Origin: Luteolibacter pohnpeiensis
Lineage (GTDB): Bacteria > Verrucomicrobiota > Verrucomicrobiia > Verrucomicrobiales > Akkermansiaceae
Assembly: GCF_016595435.1 (NCBI RefSeq)
Contig: NZ_JAENIJ010000003.1
Coordinates: 176,173 to 240,172, forward strand
Direction of reading: 5' to 3'
Length of the DNA stretch: 64,000 nucleotides
The notes beneath the pieces are model-generated. The model worked only from the letters and a program-made list of their open reading frames with translations. It was not told where the DNA came from and ran no database searches. This document shows positions 1 to 8,495 of this stretch, one piece after another (the stretch's first letter is position 1; each line of letters starts with the position of its first letter). A program made the position numbers and the translations under genes.

Positions 1-307
1 GAAAAACCATGACTGCCAGGGCGATCACGACAGCTTTCCAGGTGAAGACGACATCGATTTCAAAGCTCCGATGCAGCCAGCCGCCGATCGGGCCGTTGCG
101 TCCGAGAAGCTTGAGCAGCAGCAGGCCGATTGCGACCGGTGGCATCACCAACGGCAGGCTGGCGAGCGTTTCTACCAAAGATTTGCCGAACCACTCTCGC
201 CGGGCTAACAGCCATGAGAGGGCGATGGCGAATGGAAGCGCGATGGCCACCGCTAGTGCGGAAGCGCCCATGGTGAGGAAAACGATGTGCCAGTCGCCGC
301 TTTTCAT
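1..307 (-). CDS. modB: Molybdate ABC transporter permease ModB (partial, C-terminus outside the window)
   Basis: Inner-membrane permease of the molybdate ABC importer. Reading from the ATG at 307 toward position 1 gives MKSGDWHIVFLTMGASALAV, then hydrophobic membrane segments and the permease signature region SLPLVMPPVAIGLLLLKLLG, typical of ModB. Only about 102 residues are visible; the rest, and a modC ATPase if present, lie beyond the left edge. The start overlaps the modA stop in an ATGA arrangement, so the two are translationally coupled. The octamer-core motif GCTAACA occurs inside. Identification rests on the CysTW/ModB-type signature and the modA neighbour. Confidence 0.9.
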   Translation of the reverse strand, partial: MKSGDWHIVFLTMGASALAVAIALPFAIALSWLLARREWFGKSLVETLASLPLVMPPVAIGLLLLKLLGRNGPIGGWLHRSFEIDVVFTWKAVVIALAVMVF

Positions 308-1059
308 GGTTCGGCGAGCGTGACGCTGAATCCGAATTTCTTGAAAATTTCCACGGCGGCAGGGGTTTGCAGAAACTTGATGAACTCACGGGCTGCAGCC
401 GATTGTGAGGAGGATTTGCAAACCGCGATCGGGTAACGGATTTCCGGGGCATCTTCAGCTGGAACTTTATAAACGACGCGGACCTTGTTAGAGATCATCG
501 CATCGGTTTGATAGACCACCCCGGCGTCGACATTGCCACTGGCGACGGCGGCGAGTGCGCCGCGCACATTTTCCAGAGCGATGACTTTCGGCGCGACTTT
601 TCCCCACAGTTTTTGCTGCTCCAGCCACTTGCGGGTATAAACTCCGGCGGGAACGGCGGCGGGATCCCCGAGCGCCAGTCGTTTCAGTTTTGAAGATGCC
701 AGAGTCTCAGCGGAATCCATGGTTAGGTGACTTTCATTAGGCACGATCACCACCAATCGGTTCGCCAAAAGTGCGGTAATGCTGGAGTCCAGCAGCAGCC
801 CTTTTGCCTTCAGCCCATTCATCGTGGCCTCGTCGGCTGAAAAGAACAGATCGCAGGGAGCCCCGGCTTCGATTTGGCGAGCGAGAACGTTTGATCCGCC
901 AAAGTTGAGTTGGATTTCTCCGCCCGCGGCCTTTTCATGCAGCTTCGAAATCTCCGTCATGACATCGCTCAAGCTGGCGGCAGCGGAAATCCGCAATGCA
1001 TCGGCTTGTGCCGTGCTGAGCAATACAATGGCGAGAAAAACTCGAATAAGCAGTTTCAT
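304..1059 (-). CDS. modA: Molybdate-binding periplasmic protein ModA
   Basis: Periplasmic solute-binding protein that delivers molybdate or tungstate to ModB. I start it at the ATG at 1059, giving 251 residues with a clean signal peptide (MKLLIRVFLAIVLLSTAQADA); a longer reading to 1113 adds a polar tail before the signal and is unlikely. Family motifs follow in order: ISAAASLSDVM, NFGGSNVLARQI, CDLFFSADE, GDPAAVPAGVYTRKWL and DAGVVYQTDA, matching the oxyanion-binding serines and backbone loops of ModA. It overlaps both neighbours by ATGA (the SUOX-like gene upstream and modB downstream). Length is normal for the family. Confidence 0.95.
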   Translation of the reverse strand: MKLLIRVFLAIVLLSTAQADALRISAAASLSDVMTEISKLHEKAAGGEIQLNFGGSNVLARQIEAGAPCDLFFSADEATMNGLKAKGLLLDSSITALLANRLVVIVPNESHLTMDSAETLASSKLKRLALGDPAAVPAGVYTRKWLEQQKLWGKVAPKVIALENVRGALAAVASGNVDAGVVYQTDAMISNKVRVVYKVPAEDAPEIRYPIAVCKSSSQSAAAREFIKFLQTPAAVEIFKKFGFSVTLAEP

Positions 1060-1541
1060 GAAGCGGGTTCCTGCACCGAGACTAGCACGATCCGTTCGAC
1101 CTGGCGAATCCAACGCGCGTGCTTGGCATCGCCAGGAACAATCAGCATGAGCTTGCCTTCATTACCCTCCAGCGGCTTTCCATCCGCCGCATCTGCAAGA
1201 ATCACAGGATTGCTGCGATAACTTGCATCCAGTTCGGCGAGGGAAAACACAATCTGATAGCCATCGGCCGCGGTGATCAAGACCGCCTCGGTCATTGCTT
1301 TGCCACGAAGCTGATCTCCGGCAGGAGCACCGATTTTTTCTAACAACTTCGCCATGGCGACCCCGGAATAGCGGTGCTCCTTCTTGTCGTGTCCGGTCGC
1401 GGTGAGATCCTCGTGGGGCAGTTTGCTCCACGCTTCCGCATCCACCGTGATTTTGGATTTTCCTTGTAGAATCAAGGGTTGGGCGTGAACTGCTGCCAGC
1501 GTGGCGAGTGCGATTGCTGGGAAAATGAGTTTAGAATTCAT
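1056..1541 (-). CDS. Secreted SUOX-like (molybdopterin-dependent oxidoreductase fold) small protein without cysteine
   Basis: A 161-residue protein from the ATG at 1541 (signal peptide MNSKLIFPAIALATLAAVHA); an upstream TTG at 1556 adds five residues and breaks the signal. The mature part resembles the molybdopterin-binding domain of the sulfite-oxidase family: LxLxG-type strand at the start, HRYSGVAMAKLLEKIGAP, VLITAADGYQIVFSLAEL, and GKLMLIVPGDAKHARWIRQVERIVLV at the end. It contains no cysteine, so the usual thiolate ligand of molybdenum is absent. It lies between the TonB receptor (start overlaps the receptor's stop) and modA (ATGA overlap). A role in periplasmic molybdenum handling is inferred from position; enzymatic activity is doubtful. 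Confidence 0.75.
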   Translation of the reverse strand: MNSKLIFPAIALATLAAVHAQPLILQGKSKITVDAEAWSKLPHEDLTATGHDKKEHRYSGVAMAKLLEKIGAPAGDQLRGKAMTEAVLITAADGYQIVFSLAELDASYRSNPVILADAADGKPLEGNEGKLMLIVPGDAKHARWIRQVERIVLVSVQEPAS

Positions 1542-3471
1542 AGCGTAAATTGACAAAATAACTGCGTCCCGGCTCCGGATATCCTTCGTCGAGTTCCTGA
1601 TTGCGATCGAGCAAATTGGTGACTCCGAATCCGAGTGTGGTGTTCTCGGTGAGTTCCAAATTGGTTTTCAGATCAAAACTCATGTAGGAGCCAACCCGCG
1701 CTCCCGTGGTCGATGTGGTTCGCGAGTCCGACCAAGTGAACGATGGGATCAGCGTGACTTTTTCGTGGGGTTTGATGCGGGCAAAAACCAACAAATCGTT
1801 CTCCGGGGTTCCCGTTACCGGGATGCTGGAGTCAGATCGGTTTTGCGCGTCGATCCACGCATAGCGGATTGAGGTTTCGATCTGTTCATTCCATTTCGCA
1901 TCGAAGGAAAACTCGGCTCCCTTGCGTTCCACCTCGCCGACGTTCTGGAGTTGGTAAACGCCAGGCGTCACGTTGTCGACTCGCTGGATGGCGTCATCGA
2001 CCCGGGAGAAAAACAGGCTGGCGTCCCAGCTGAAGCGTTTCTCCAGGAAATTCCCGGAAAGCCCGAGATCGTAATGCTCGGCAGTCTCCGGGGCGAGATC
2101 AGGATTCGGGATCGCCTGCCCCAACCGATACGAATAGCGGTCCTTGATGGTGGGGAATCGGCTCTTTTCTGAAAAACCGAGATGCGCGCTCAACTGATCG
2201 GAAAATTCCTGCCGCAAGGTGATCTGGGGGTTCCAGGAATCGGTGGAATCCCCGCCCAGCGAGCTTCCTGTATTGGTATCCACCGCTTCGCGAACATCCC
2301 TCCAGTCGTAGCTAACACCAGCTGTTAGAAAGGTGCCGTGATGGAAATCATGCTCTGCTTCGAGGCCGACCGATGCGGTTTCGTCTTCGAAGTTGTAGTG
2401 CGGTGTTCCAGGTTCCCATTCCTCGTGGTGGTCGAGCTTGTAGTGGATCGCAGTCGCCAATCGGGTTCCGGGAAGAGATTCGTTGGTCAATGTCACCGAG
2501 CCACCGGCGGTGTAGTCATCATAGTAGGAGTCAAACGCGCGGCCGAGCGTTTGTGAATCGTAGCCATCGTTATCGAACGATCTCAGAAGATTTTCGAACC
2601 GGTCATAATGGGCTTTGGCCTCGAGGGTCGTTTCGTGGCCGAGGTAAGTACGAGATAATCCGTAGAAAGTGGTCTTGTCCCACTGTGGCCATTGCCAGTA
2701 ACGGGTCGGATTGTTGCTCGGATCGTCTCCTGCGTAGGGAGGATTGCCCTTTTCTCCGCGCTGAATCCAAAAGCCGAACACATGTTCATCGGTAGCGGCG
2801 GGAGTCCAGGCGATCCGGCCGGAGGCACGCCAGTCTTCGCTGTAAGAGTTTTCCCGGTCGCCGCCATTTTCATTGGCATGCCTTTTGAAATCATCCGACA
2901 AGACAAACGCATCTTGTTCGCGATATGAGAGATCAAGCTGCCAATAGGCTTTTTCATATTTGCCTCCTGCAGCGAGCCGGCTTTGCCAGCCATCGCCACT
3001 GAAAGCGCCGAGATCGATCTGACCTTCGAAGGGTTTCTCGGGACGTCGTGTGACGATGTTGATCAGGCCGCCAAGCGCATTCGGCCCGGCTAGGACCGGA
3101 CTGATTCCCTTGGCCACTTCGATTTCAGAATCCGCAGGCAGACTGAACCTGCCAAGGTCGGCATAGCCATCGTATGGAATATAGACCGGGATGCCATCGA
3201 TGAAAACCGGGACCTGACGCAGGTCGAATCCTCGCAGGGTGATGCCGGTTTCCGCCCGATTTCCGGTGCGTTGCAGGCTGGCTCCGGGAATGAGATCGAT
3301 GGCTTCCGCTAGATCATTTCGTTGGAGGTCTTCTGCCAGTTGGGAAGAAACGCGGTTGGGATCATCCTGAGATGCCTTGGCGGTGACAATGATTTCGCCC
3401 AGTTCTGAGCGGTCGGAATCCTGTGCGTAGAGTGCCAGCGGAATGAATAAAAACGGAAGCGCAGCCTTCAT
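1531..3471 (-). CDS. TonB-dependent outer-membrane receptor in the molybdenum operon
   Basis: A 646-residue outer-membrane beta-barrel receptor. It has a signal peptide (MKAALPFLFIPLALYAQ), a TonB-box-like stretch (GEIIVTAKA, about residues 25-33), a plug domain (LAEAIDLIPGASLQRTGNRAETGITLRGF, then VPVFIDGIPVYIPYDGY and PNALGGLINIVTRRP) and a long barrel ending in the aromatic C-terminus NLRYEF. First gene of the unit receptor - SUOX-like - modA - modB, with a ModE-type inverted repeat just upstream. Homology alone would suggest iron, vitamin B12 or sugar uptake; the operon argues for a molybdenum or tungsten substrate, perhaps a metallophore complex. The substrate is an inference. Confidence 0.9.
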   Translation of the reverse strand: MKAALPFLFIPLALYAQDSDRSELGEIIVTAKASQDDPNRVSSQLAEDLQRNDLAEAIDLIPGASLQRTGNRAETGITLRGFDLRQVPVFIDGIPVYIPYDGYADLGRFSLPADSEIEVAKGISPVLAGPNALGGLINIVTRRPEKPFEGQIDLGAFSGDGWQSRLAAGGKYEKAYWQLDLSYREQDAFVLSDDFKRHANENGGDRENSYSEDWRASGRIAWTPAATDEHVFGFWIQRGEKGNPPYAGDDPSNNPTRYWQWPQWDKTTFYGLSRTYLGHETTLEAKAHYDRFENLLRSFDNDGYDSQTLGRAFDSYYDDYTAGGSVTLTNESLPGTRLATAIHYKLDHHEEWEPGTPHYNFEDETASVGLEAEHDFHHGTFLTAGVSYDWRDVREAVDTNTGSSLGGDSTDSWNPQITLRQEFSDQLSAHLGFSEKSRFPTIKDRYSYRLGQAIPNPDLAPETAEHYDLGLSGNFLEKRFSWDASLFFSRVDDAIQRVDNVTPGVYQLQNVGEVERKGAEFSFDAKWNEQIETSIRYAWIDAQNRSDSSIPVTGTPENDLLVFARIKPHEKVTLIPSFTWSDSRTTSTTGARVGSYMSFDLKTNLELTENTTLGFGVTNLLDRNQELDEGYPEPGRSYFVNLRYEF

Positions 3472-3492
3472 CAGAAGTTGATGAAAGCGGCT

Positions 3493-3516
3493 CGATATAT
3501 TTTTTCAAGTATAACG
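3493..3516. promoter_or_regulatory. Candidate ModE operator
   Basis: In the short gap between the regulator gene and the TonB receptor an inverted repeat reads CGATATA, 10-base spacer, TATAACG; the halves match in 6 of 7 positions. It resembles the E. coli ModE operator (CGNTATA half-sites facing TATANCG). It lies 22-45 bases upstream of the receptor start, a good place to repress the operon when molybdate is plentiful. Confidence 0.55.
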
Positions 3517-3531
3517 ATCTCCGAGGCGTCT

Positions 3532-3870
3532 TCAGCTCATGAGGGCCTTGAGTTGGTCAAGTTTGGTTGAAACGGCTTTTTCCGCTGAGATTACCGACTG
3601 TTGATAGAGCGAGAGCACCATTTCACCGGTGGCAGTGAGTTGCGCGCCGCCTTGGGCTTTGCCGCCGCGCCGCAATTCGACCAGTGGTTCCTTGAACGTG
3701 GCGTTCAGACTTTTGATCATTTTCCAGGCTTTCATGTATGACATGTCCATGGAGCTTGCGGCGGCGTTGAGACTTCCGAGTTCGGTGATTTTTTCTAACA
3801 GCTCCGCTTTGCCGGGACCAAATGATAGATCGCCAGAGAAGATGAGACGAATGGGACAATCCGGGTTCAT
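3532..3870 (-). CDS. modE: ModE-like winged-helix molybdate regulator (DNA-binding domain only)
   Basis: A 112-residue protein from the ATG at 3870 (a TTG at 3897 would overlap the preceding gene and is less likely). It matches the N-terminal LysR-type winged helix of ModE: FGPGKAELLEKITELGSLNAAASSMDMSYMKAWKMIKSLN is followed by EPLVELRRGGKAQGGAQLTATGEMVLSLY, the hallmark GGxxGGGxxLTxxG wing region. The C-terminal molybdate-binding TOBE domains of classical ModE are absent, as in many single-domain ModE homologues. It sits directly upstream of the molybdenum operon, five bases after the zinc-ribbon protein gene, and probably acts on the inverted repeat at 3493-3516. Confidence 0.85.
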   Translation of the reverse strand: MNPDCPIRLIFSGDLSFGPGKAELLEKITELGSLNAAASSMDMSYMKAWKMIKSLNATFKEPLVELRRGGKAQGGAQLTATGEMVLSLYQQSVISAEKAVSTKLDQLKALMS

Positions 3871-3875
3871 ATAGA

Positions 3876-5102
3876 TCAATCGAGTTTTGGCCACCAATCG
3901 TTAGAGAGGATGGAGAGGATTTCCAAAAACGATTTCCCGCCATCGGTGGACTGCTTGGCCATGACCAATGTGGGTGAAATGATCACGCCGGATGCGGTGG
4001 AATTTTTAATCTGTGAATAAGCTGCGGAGTCCTTTTTGACGAATGCTTTCTCGCCCGGGCCATTGAGCCGGGTTCGGACGATGTAGGCCGCGAAGTATTC
4101 GTTCTCGCGTTGCTCGTCGTCAGGAGGAACCGGTTCTAACAATAGATGGAAAGTCCCTTGTTGTCCGGCGGGGCCGTTGACGAATTTTTGGAATAAACTG
4201 TCCCGGAGCTCAACGAAGGTTTCCCAATCGACCAGCCAGCCGGTCGGGGTTTCCATCACAGGCGTGGGAATTCCGGCAGGGAATTGATCGGTGACGACCT
4301 GGAAAATGAAAAGCGTGTTTCCGGTATCCGGATTCACTTCGGATTGTGGGCTGGAAATGGATTGGTAGTGGATCGGGCCATCCGGGACTTGATGGGAATA
4401 TGCTTCCATCCGGCTGCGAACTTTCGAGGCATTGATCACGTAAGCGCTTCTCGCCGCCCAATCGGGGGCTGTTAGAAATGCCTTCAGGGTAGCTTCCGCC
4501 TCCGCCGTGATTTTCGGCTTGTCGTCGATACCAGGCGGCATGGGTTGTGGAGGCGTTTCGGCAGGCGTTGGTTGAATTTTTGGTTCCAACGGTGGCGTTG
4601 CCTGCACCATCGCATTATTGTTATCCAACCGAGCATGCTTCGCCGGGGTTGGTTGGTGAATGGGTGGAGATATCGCCAAGGAAGGTGTCAAATATGGCCT
4701 TCCGAAGAAGCCTAGCGCGAATCCAAACGCAGTGGTTAGAATTCCTCCGAGCAGGAGCAATGGAGCTGCCGAGCGAGTGCGAGCCGGAGTTGATGGCGCT
4801 TCTTGAGGAGGCTGGATCGGTGCTGCCGGCACTTCTCTAACAGGCGGCACGGGGGCGGCCTCTTCAAGTGGAGCGGGAGGCGGCGTTGGCTCTTCCAGAA
4901 AAGGCTCGTGTCGGACAATTTGTTTTGGGGGAGGTGATAAGACCGGCACAAAAGCTTGAGTGGCTGGAGTGCCGTGTTCCGGGTCTGGAGCAATGATTTC
5001 CTCCTGGCACATCGGGCAAGGCCCGGCGGTGGCCGCCATCTCAAGCGGTATCCGCAATACGGCTGAACAAGCTGGGCAGGGAAATTGAATGTATTCAGCC
5101 AT
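3876..5102 (-). CDS. Zinc-ribbon, single-pass membrane protein of unknown function
   Basis: A 408-residue protein. Residues 1-35 form a zinc ribbon with two CxxC pairs (CPACSAVLRIP ... CPMCQEEI). Residues 45-105 are rich in proline, glutamate and alanine, a disordered linker. One membrane helix (APLLLLGGILTTAFGFALGF) lies near residue 120, followed by another proline-rich stretch and a globular C-terminal region of about 200 residues (from TAEAEATLKAFLTAPDWAARSAYV) without a family I recognise. Proteins with this layout are common in Verrucomicrobiota. The octamer TGTTAGAA occurs twice in the gene (4134 and 4470). It precedes modE by five bases, but a link to molybdenum is not evident. Confidence 0.75.
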   Translation of the reverse strand: MAEYIQFPCPACSAVLRIPLEMAATAGPCPMCQEEIIAPDPEHGTPATQAFVPVLSPPPKQIVRHEPFLEEPTPPPAPLEEAAPVPPVREVPAAPIQPPQEAPSTPARTRSAAPLLLLGGILTTAFGFALGFFGRPYLTPSLAISPPIHQPTPAKHARLDNNNAMVQATPPLEPKIQPTPAETPPQPMPPGIDDKPKITAEAEATLKAFLTAPDWAARSAYVINASKVRSRMEAYSHQVPDGPIHYQSISSPQSEVNPDTGNTLFIFQVVTDQFPAGIPTPVMETPTGWLVDWETFVELRDSLFQKFVNGPAGQQGTFHLLLEPVPPDDEQRENEYFAAYIVRTRLNGPGEKAFVKKDSAAYSQIKNSTASGVIISPTLVMAKQSTDGGKSFLEILSILSNDWWPKLD

Positions 5103-5171
5103 GAAAATCGATCGGTAACGATGGGCTATGATTTCACAGATCGGCTTTGCTGTCGACCTTGCTTGAGAAAA

Positions 5172-5837
5172 TCAAGCACAGTGCATCGCCAATTCATCGA
5201 TCGATTGGACAAAGTGATCCGGCCGCTCTTGATGCAGTCGCTCGGCATCATGATATCCCCAGCCAACGGCGATTGAGGTCATCTTCGCGGCCCGGGCGGT
5301 TTGGATATCAATGGTGGAATCTCCGATTAACACGCAATTCTCAGCGGGGATTGCGATTTCAGCAGCGATTTCCAGAGCGCCTCTCGGATCCGGTTTGTGA
5401 GGGATGCCATTGCGTTGGCCGACGATTGCAGAAAATCCGGCATTCGGGAAAAGAGCGTTCACGATCGCCAAGGTGAAAGGCTCCGGTTTGTTGGACAGGA
5501 CCGCCAAAGGATGCCCCTTGGATTTGAGCCCAGCTAACAGTTCAGGAATGCCGGGATAGGGGCTGGTTCCTAAAGGCCAATTCGCATCGTAGTGCCGTTT
5601 GAACTCTGCCTCCACCTGGTCGATCACGCTCGTTGATGTCCCGGATGGCACCGCCCGCTCGATGAGAATTCTTGAGCCATTTCCAATAAACCCGCGAACT
5701 GCGGATTCGGTGTGGCTGCTGAATCCCGCATGATGCAGGGCGTGGTTCACTGAAGCCGTAATCCCTGGAAGGGAATCCACCAAGGTGCCATCTAAGTCAA
5801 AAATCAATGCGCGGGTCACCCTTGAAGCCTGCAACAT
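5172..5837 (-). CDS. HAD-family hydrolase, phosphoglycolate-phosphatase-like
   Basis: A 221-residue haloacid-dehalogenase-type phosphatase. Motif I is LIFDLDGTLVDS with the nucleophilic and acid/base aspartates, motif II is AVLSNKP, motif III the lysine region of IPHKPDPRGAL, and motif IV GDSTIDIQTARAAKM. The cap (SVNHALHHAGF, FIGNGSRILIERAV) has the layout of Gph-type phosphatases, so 2-phosphoglycolate is a likely but unproven substrate. It stands alone between two unrelated membrane-protein genes. Confidence 0.9.
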   Translation of the reverse strand: MLQASRVTRALIFDLDGTLVDSLPGITASVNHALHHAGFSSHTESAVRGFIGNGSRILIERAVPSGTSTSVIDQVEAEFKRHYDANWPLGTSPYPGIPELLAGLKSKGHPLAVLSNKPEPFTLAIVNALFPNAGFSAIVGQRNGIPHKPDPRGALEIAAEIAIPAENCVLIGDSTIDIQTARAAKMTSIAVGWGYHDAERLHQERPDHFVQSIDELAMHCA

Positions 5838-5858
5838 GGTTGCAGATGGGGGAAGCGC

Positions 5859-6272
5859 TTAAAATCCGATCAGGGTGACCAGCTCGTGATCGCTGTAGTC
5901 ATCCATCCGATCAACAGCGGAAATGAGAACTTCCGTTTCCGCGATGTCTTCGATCGCCGCAATGTTCGCCGAGGCCGGGTTGATGACGACTTGCTTGGCG
6001 ACAGGAACTGGAGCGGGGGCTGTTGGCGATTTCGATACGACAAAAATACCAATCGCAACCGCAGCAGCAGCGGTGACTGTGCCCGCGATGCCCATTTGGA
6101 GTGGGCCAAAAAGCTGGCGCCACCAAGGTGATGGAGAACCTTCGAGGCGAGCCTCACGCACCGTATCGTCGACAAAACGAGCGCTGGGAGACTGCGGAGT
6201 TGCTTGATCCAGCAACATCCAGACGGCATCATTTTCCCAAGAATCGTCAGTAGGTAGGGAGCTTCGGTTCAT
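5859..6272 (-). CDS. Small single-pass membrane protein, anti-sigma-factor-like layout
   Basis: A 137-residue protein with a cytoplasmic N-terminal part (NDAVWMLLDQATPQSPSARFVDDTVREARLE), one membrane helix (IAGTVTAAAAVAIGIFVVSK, about residues 62-81) and an acidic outer tail ending SDHELVTLIGF. The layout resembles the membrane partners that accompany ECF sigma factors in Verrucomicrobiota, but no sigma gene is adjacent: the region upstream is a 222-base gap before the divergent histidine-kinase gene. Function is therefore open. Confidence 0.7.
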   Translation of the reverse strand: MNRSSLPTDDSWENDAVWMLLDQATPQSPSARFVDDTVREARLEGSPSPWWRQLFGPLQMGIAGTVTAAAAVAIGIFVVSKSPTAPAPVPVAKQVVINPASANIAAIEDIAETEVLISAVDRMDDYSDHELVTLIGF

Positions 6273-6494
6273 GGCGGGTTGATCTTACGATAGAGGGAAC
6301 CCAGTGCCCAACCGAAAGTTGCGCAGGATCGAAAGTTCTTAAGGAATTTCCTAAGGATGAAGCGCTGTATGAATTTGTGGATGACCGATGGATTACGGTT
6401 TGAATGATCTTTGCCAATCGTTCCGTAATGTGCATATTTCCTGACAATCAATCCTCACTGGCGGGATAAACATCATCACGTAAATCAAAGATCA
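6273..6494. promoter_or_regulatory. Divergent intergenic region, promoters presumed
   Basis: This 222-base gap separates the minus-strand membrane protein gene from the plus-strand kinase gene, so it should carry both promoters. It is more AT-rich than the genes around it. I see no convincing -35/-10 pair or inverted repeat and name none. Confidence 0.3.
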
Positions 6495-7601
6495 ATGCTC
6501 ATCGCGCTGACCCGCGCCGTCCTATCAGGGGGGGAGGAAATTGGAAAATCCGGGAATCTGCTCAGGCGGATGCCAATTTTCCCGCGTTTACAGCTTATTG
6601 GCTGGGGTGGTTACGCGATCTGCGACTTGTTCAGCAGGATTTCGTTTTGGGGGGGATTTCCTGTTGCGTTCACACTGACCTTGCTGGTTGAGCCGGTTAC
6701 GGTGCTGATTACCTTTGGGTTACGGTGGGTTTATCGGCGGCGCGGGATTCGCGAAGCATTTGATGGTCAGGCTGTATGGACCATTGCGGCCATCAGTGGT
6801 GTTGCGGCCGTGGTTCATTTGGGATGGGTGGAGTTGATGTTGATGATGATCCGCCGGTTCGGCCTGGTTGCCCAAGGAGATGCCCGCTATCTGCCTAGGC
6901 TGATTTTCTTTTGGATCTTATTTTCCGGTTGGAGCTTTGCTTATCTTTGGTTGAGAGCGGAGTTGGAGAAACGCTCGGAGCAATCACGCCGGAAAGCGGC
7001 GGTCCTGGCGGCAGAAAAAGCAGAGCTGCAAATGCTACGCTATCAACTCAATCCGCATTTTCTTTTCAATTCGTTGAATCAACTGGTCACAGAGATCAAC
7101 GATCGGCCGGATGTGGCGTTGGAAATGACGCACCGGCTTGCGGAATACTTGCGGCACTCGCTTGACTATCGGGGGGAATTGCTGGTTCCGCTCTCGCTGG
7201 AAATCCAATCCGTGAAGGATTATCTGGCGATTGAGCAGGGGCGGTTTGAAGATCGATTGAGCGTTCTTATCGATACGGATTTTGAGGCCAGGAATGCGAT
7301 GGTGCCGAGTTTTCTGCTACAGCCTTTGGTGGAGAATGCGGTGAAACATGGGCTGAAGACCTCAGCACCGCCGTGGAAGGTGAGTGTGAAAAGCTCAAAA
7401 GGAGATGATCAATTGACGATAGTTGTTAGAAATTCCGGATGCCTGGAATCGCAGCCTCGGACACAACCGCGAGCGGGTGTTGGCTTGGAAAATTTAAAGC
7501 GCCGTCTGCAGATTCATTACCCGGAGCGGCATTGCTTCCGGCTTTATGAAGACGCGGGAATGGTGGTTGCTGAATTGAACTTGGAAGGAGCTCCATGCTA
7601 G
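6495..7601 (+). CDS. LytS/YehU-type sensor histidine kinase
   Basis: A 368-residue membrane kinase. About four hydrophobic segments occupy residues 30-150, followed by a short coiled linker (RAELEKRSEQSRRKAAVLAAEKAELQMLR) and the His_kinase domain with its phospho-acceptor in LNPHFLFNSLNQL. The ATPase part shows FLLQPLVENAVKHGL (N box) and GVGLENLKRRLQIHYP (G box). The start is the first ATG; an internal ATG at 6570 is preceded by AGGCGG and may be the real one. It overlaps the response regulator by 7 bases, so the two are one operon. The signal sensed is unknown; no separate input domain is visible. Confidence 0.93.
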   Translation: MLIALTRAVLSGGEEIGKSGNLLRRMPIFPRLQLIGWGGYAICDLFSRISFWGGFPVAFTLTLLVEPVTVLITFGLRWVYRRRGIREAFDGQAVWTIAAISGVAAVVHLGWVELMLMMIRRFGLVAQGDARYLPRLIFFWILFSGWSFAYLWLRAELEKRSEQSRRKAAVLAAEKAELQMLRYQLNPHFLFNSLNQLVTEINDRPDVALEMTHRLAEYLRHSLDYRGELLVPLSLEIQSVKDYLAIEQGRFEDRLSVLIDTDFEARNAMVPSFLLQPLVENAVKHGLKTSAPPWKVSVKSSKGDDQLTIVVRNSGCLESQPRTQPRAGVGLENLKRRLQIHYPERHCFRLYEDAGMVVAELNLEGAPC

Positions 7602-8299
7602 AGGTGATGCTGGTGGATGATGAGCCGGCAGCCCGGCGTGGCATGAAGCGTTTGTTAGAAAATCACGCGGATGTGCGGGTGATTGGTGAGGCGGATTGCA
7701 TCGCTGCGGCACTTTCGATGTTAGAAGAACGCTCTCCCGACGTTATTTTCCTGGATATCGAGCTTCCTGGGGGAAGTGGTTTTGATTTGCTTGGGATGTT
7801 GCCGGAAGAAACCAAGGTGATTTTTGTGACCGCGCATACCCAGCACGCGGCCGCCGCGTTTGATGTCAGGGCGCTGGATTATTTGTTGAAGCCGGTTCGC
7901 CCGCAGCGGTTATCGGTTTCGTTGGATCGGGCGCGTGAAGCAAAATCGGCAAGAAACCTAAATGCTGAGCATCTAACACTTTCTGACAAACGGATGACGC
8001 GGGTGGTGCCATTGCGGAAAATTGCGGCCTTGATGGCAGATGGCGATCTTACTCGTTTTTTAATCTCCGGTGAGAGGTCGGCTCTGATCGGGGGGAATTT
8101 GGGTAGTTTTGTCCCGCGTTTATCAGCTGCCTCATTTGTGCGGATCAACCGCTCTTTGGTGATCAATCTCCGTGCCGTGGAGGCTTTGGAAACCATATCG
8201 CGGGATGCTGCTTCCTTGAGTTTGAGGGGCATTGAGGAGCCACTGATGTTGCGGCGAACCTCCGCTGCACGGGTGCGGGCGCTACTGTCTGGGGATTAG
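7595..8299 (+). CDS. LytTR-family response regulator
   Basis: A 234-residue regulator with an N-terminal receiver domain (acidic pair in MLVDDEPAARRGM, phospho-acceptor in VIFLDIELPGGSG, threonine in IFVTAH, lysine in YLLKPVRPQRL) and a C-terminal LytTR DNA-binding domain from about residue 125 (IAALMADGDLTRFLIS, FVRINRSLVINLRAVEAL). It forms a two-component system with the overlapping LytS-type kinase. Targets cannot be read from the window. The octamer TGTTAGAA occurs twice near the start (7653 and 7719). Confidence 0.95.
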   Translation: MLEVMLVDDEPAARRGMKRLLENHADVRVIGEADCIAAALSMLEERSPDVIFLDIELPGGSGFDLLGMLPEETKVIFVTAHTQHAAAAFDVRALDYLLKPVRPQRLSVSLDRAREAKSARNLNAEHLTLSDKRMTRVVPLRKIAALMADGDLTRFLISGERSALIGGNLGSFVPRLSAASFVRINRSLVINLRAVEALETISRDAASLSLRGIEEPLMLRRTSAARVRALLSGD

Positions 8300-8495
8300 G
8301 TGTTTGAAGGACTGTAGAACTTGCCCATTTCATCAGATAATTTGCCCAATTCAGCGGAAAAGCGGTGCGTGCCCTAGGTGGATCACCGAGACTTTGGGAG
8401 CTCGTCCCAGCCCAAATGGATCTGGATCTCCAGATTGGTTTTCAAGGTGGCGAATACGGATTTTGATGGCCAGCGGCCCCCCACCAGAGGAAGTT

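Noticed and set aside
8420..8435. Palindrome ATCTGGA-TC-TCCAGAT downstream of the LytTR regulator
   Set aside because: Short and in a convergent intergenic region; could be chance, no partner known.
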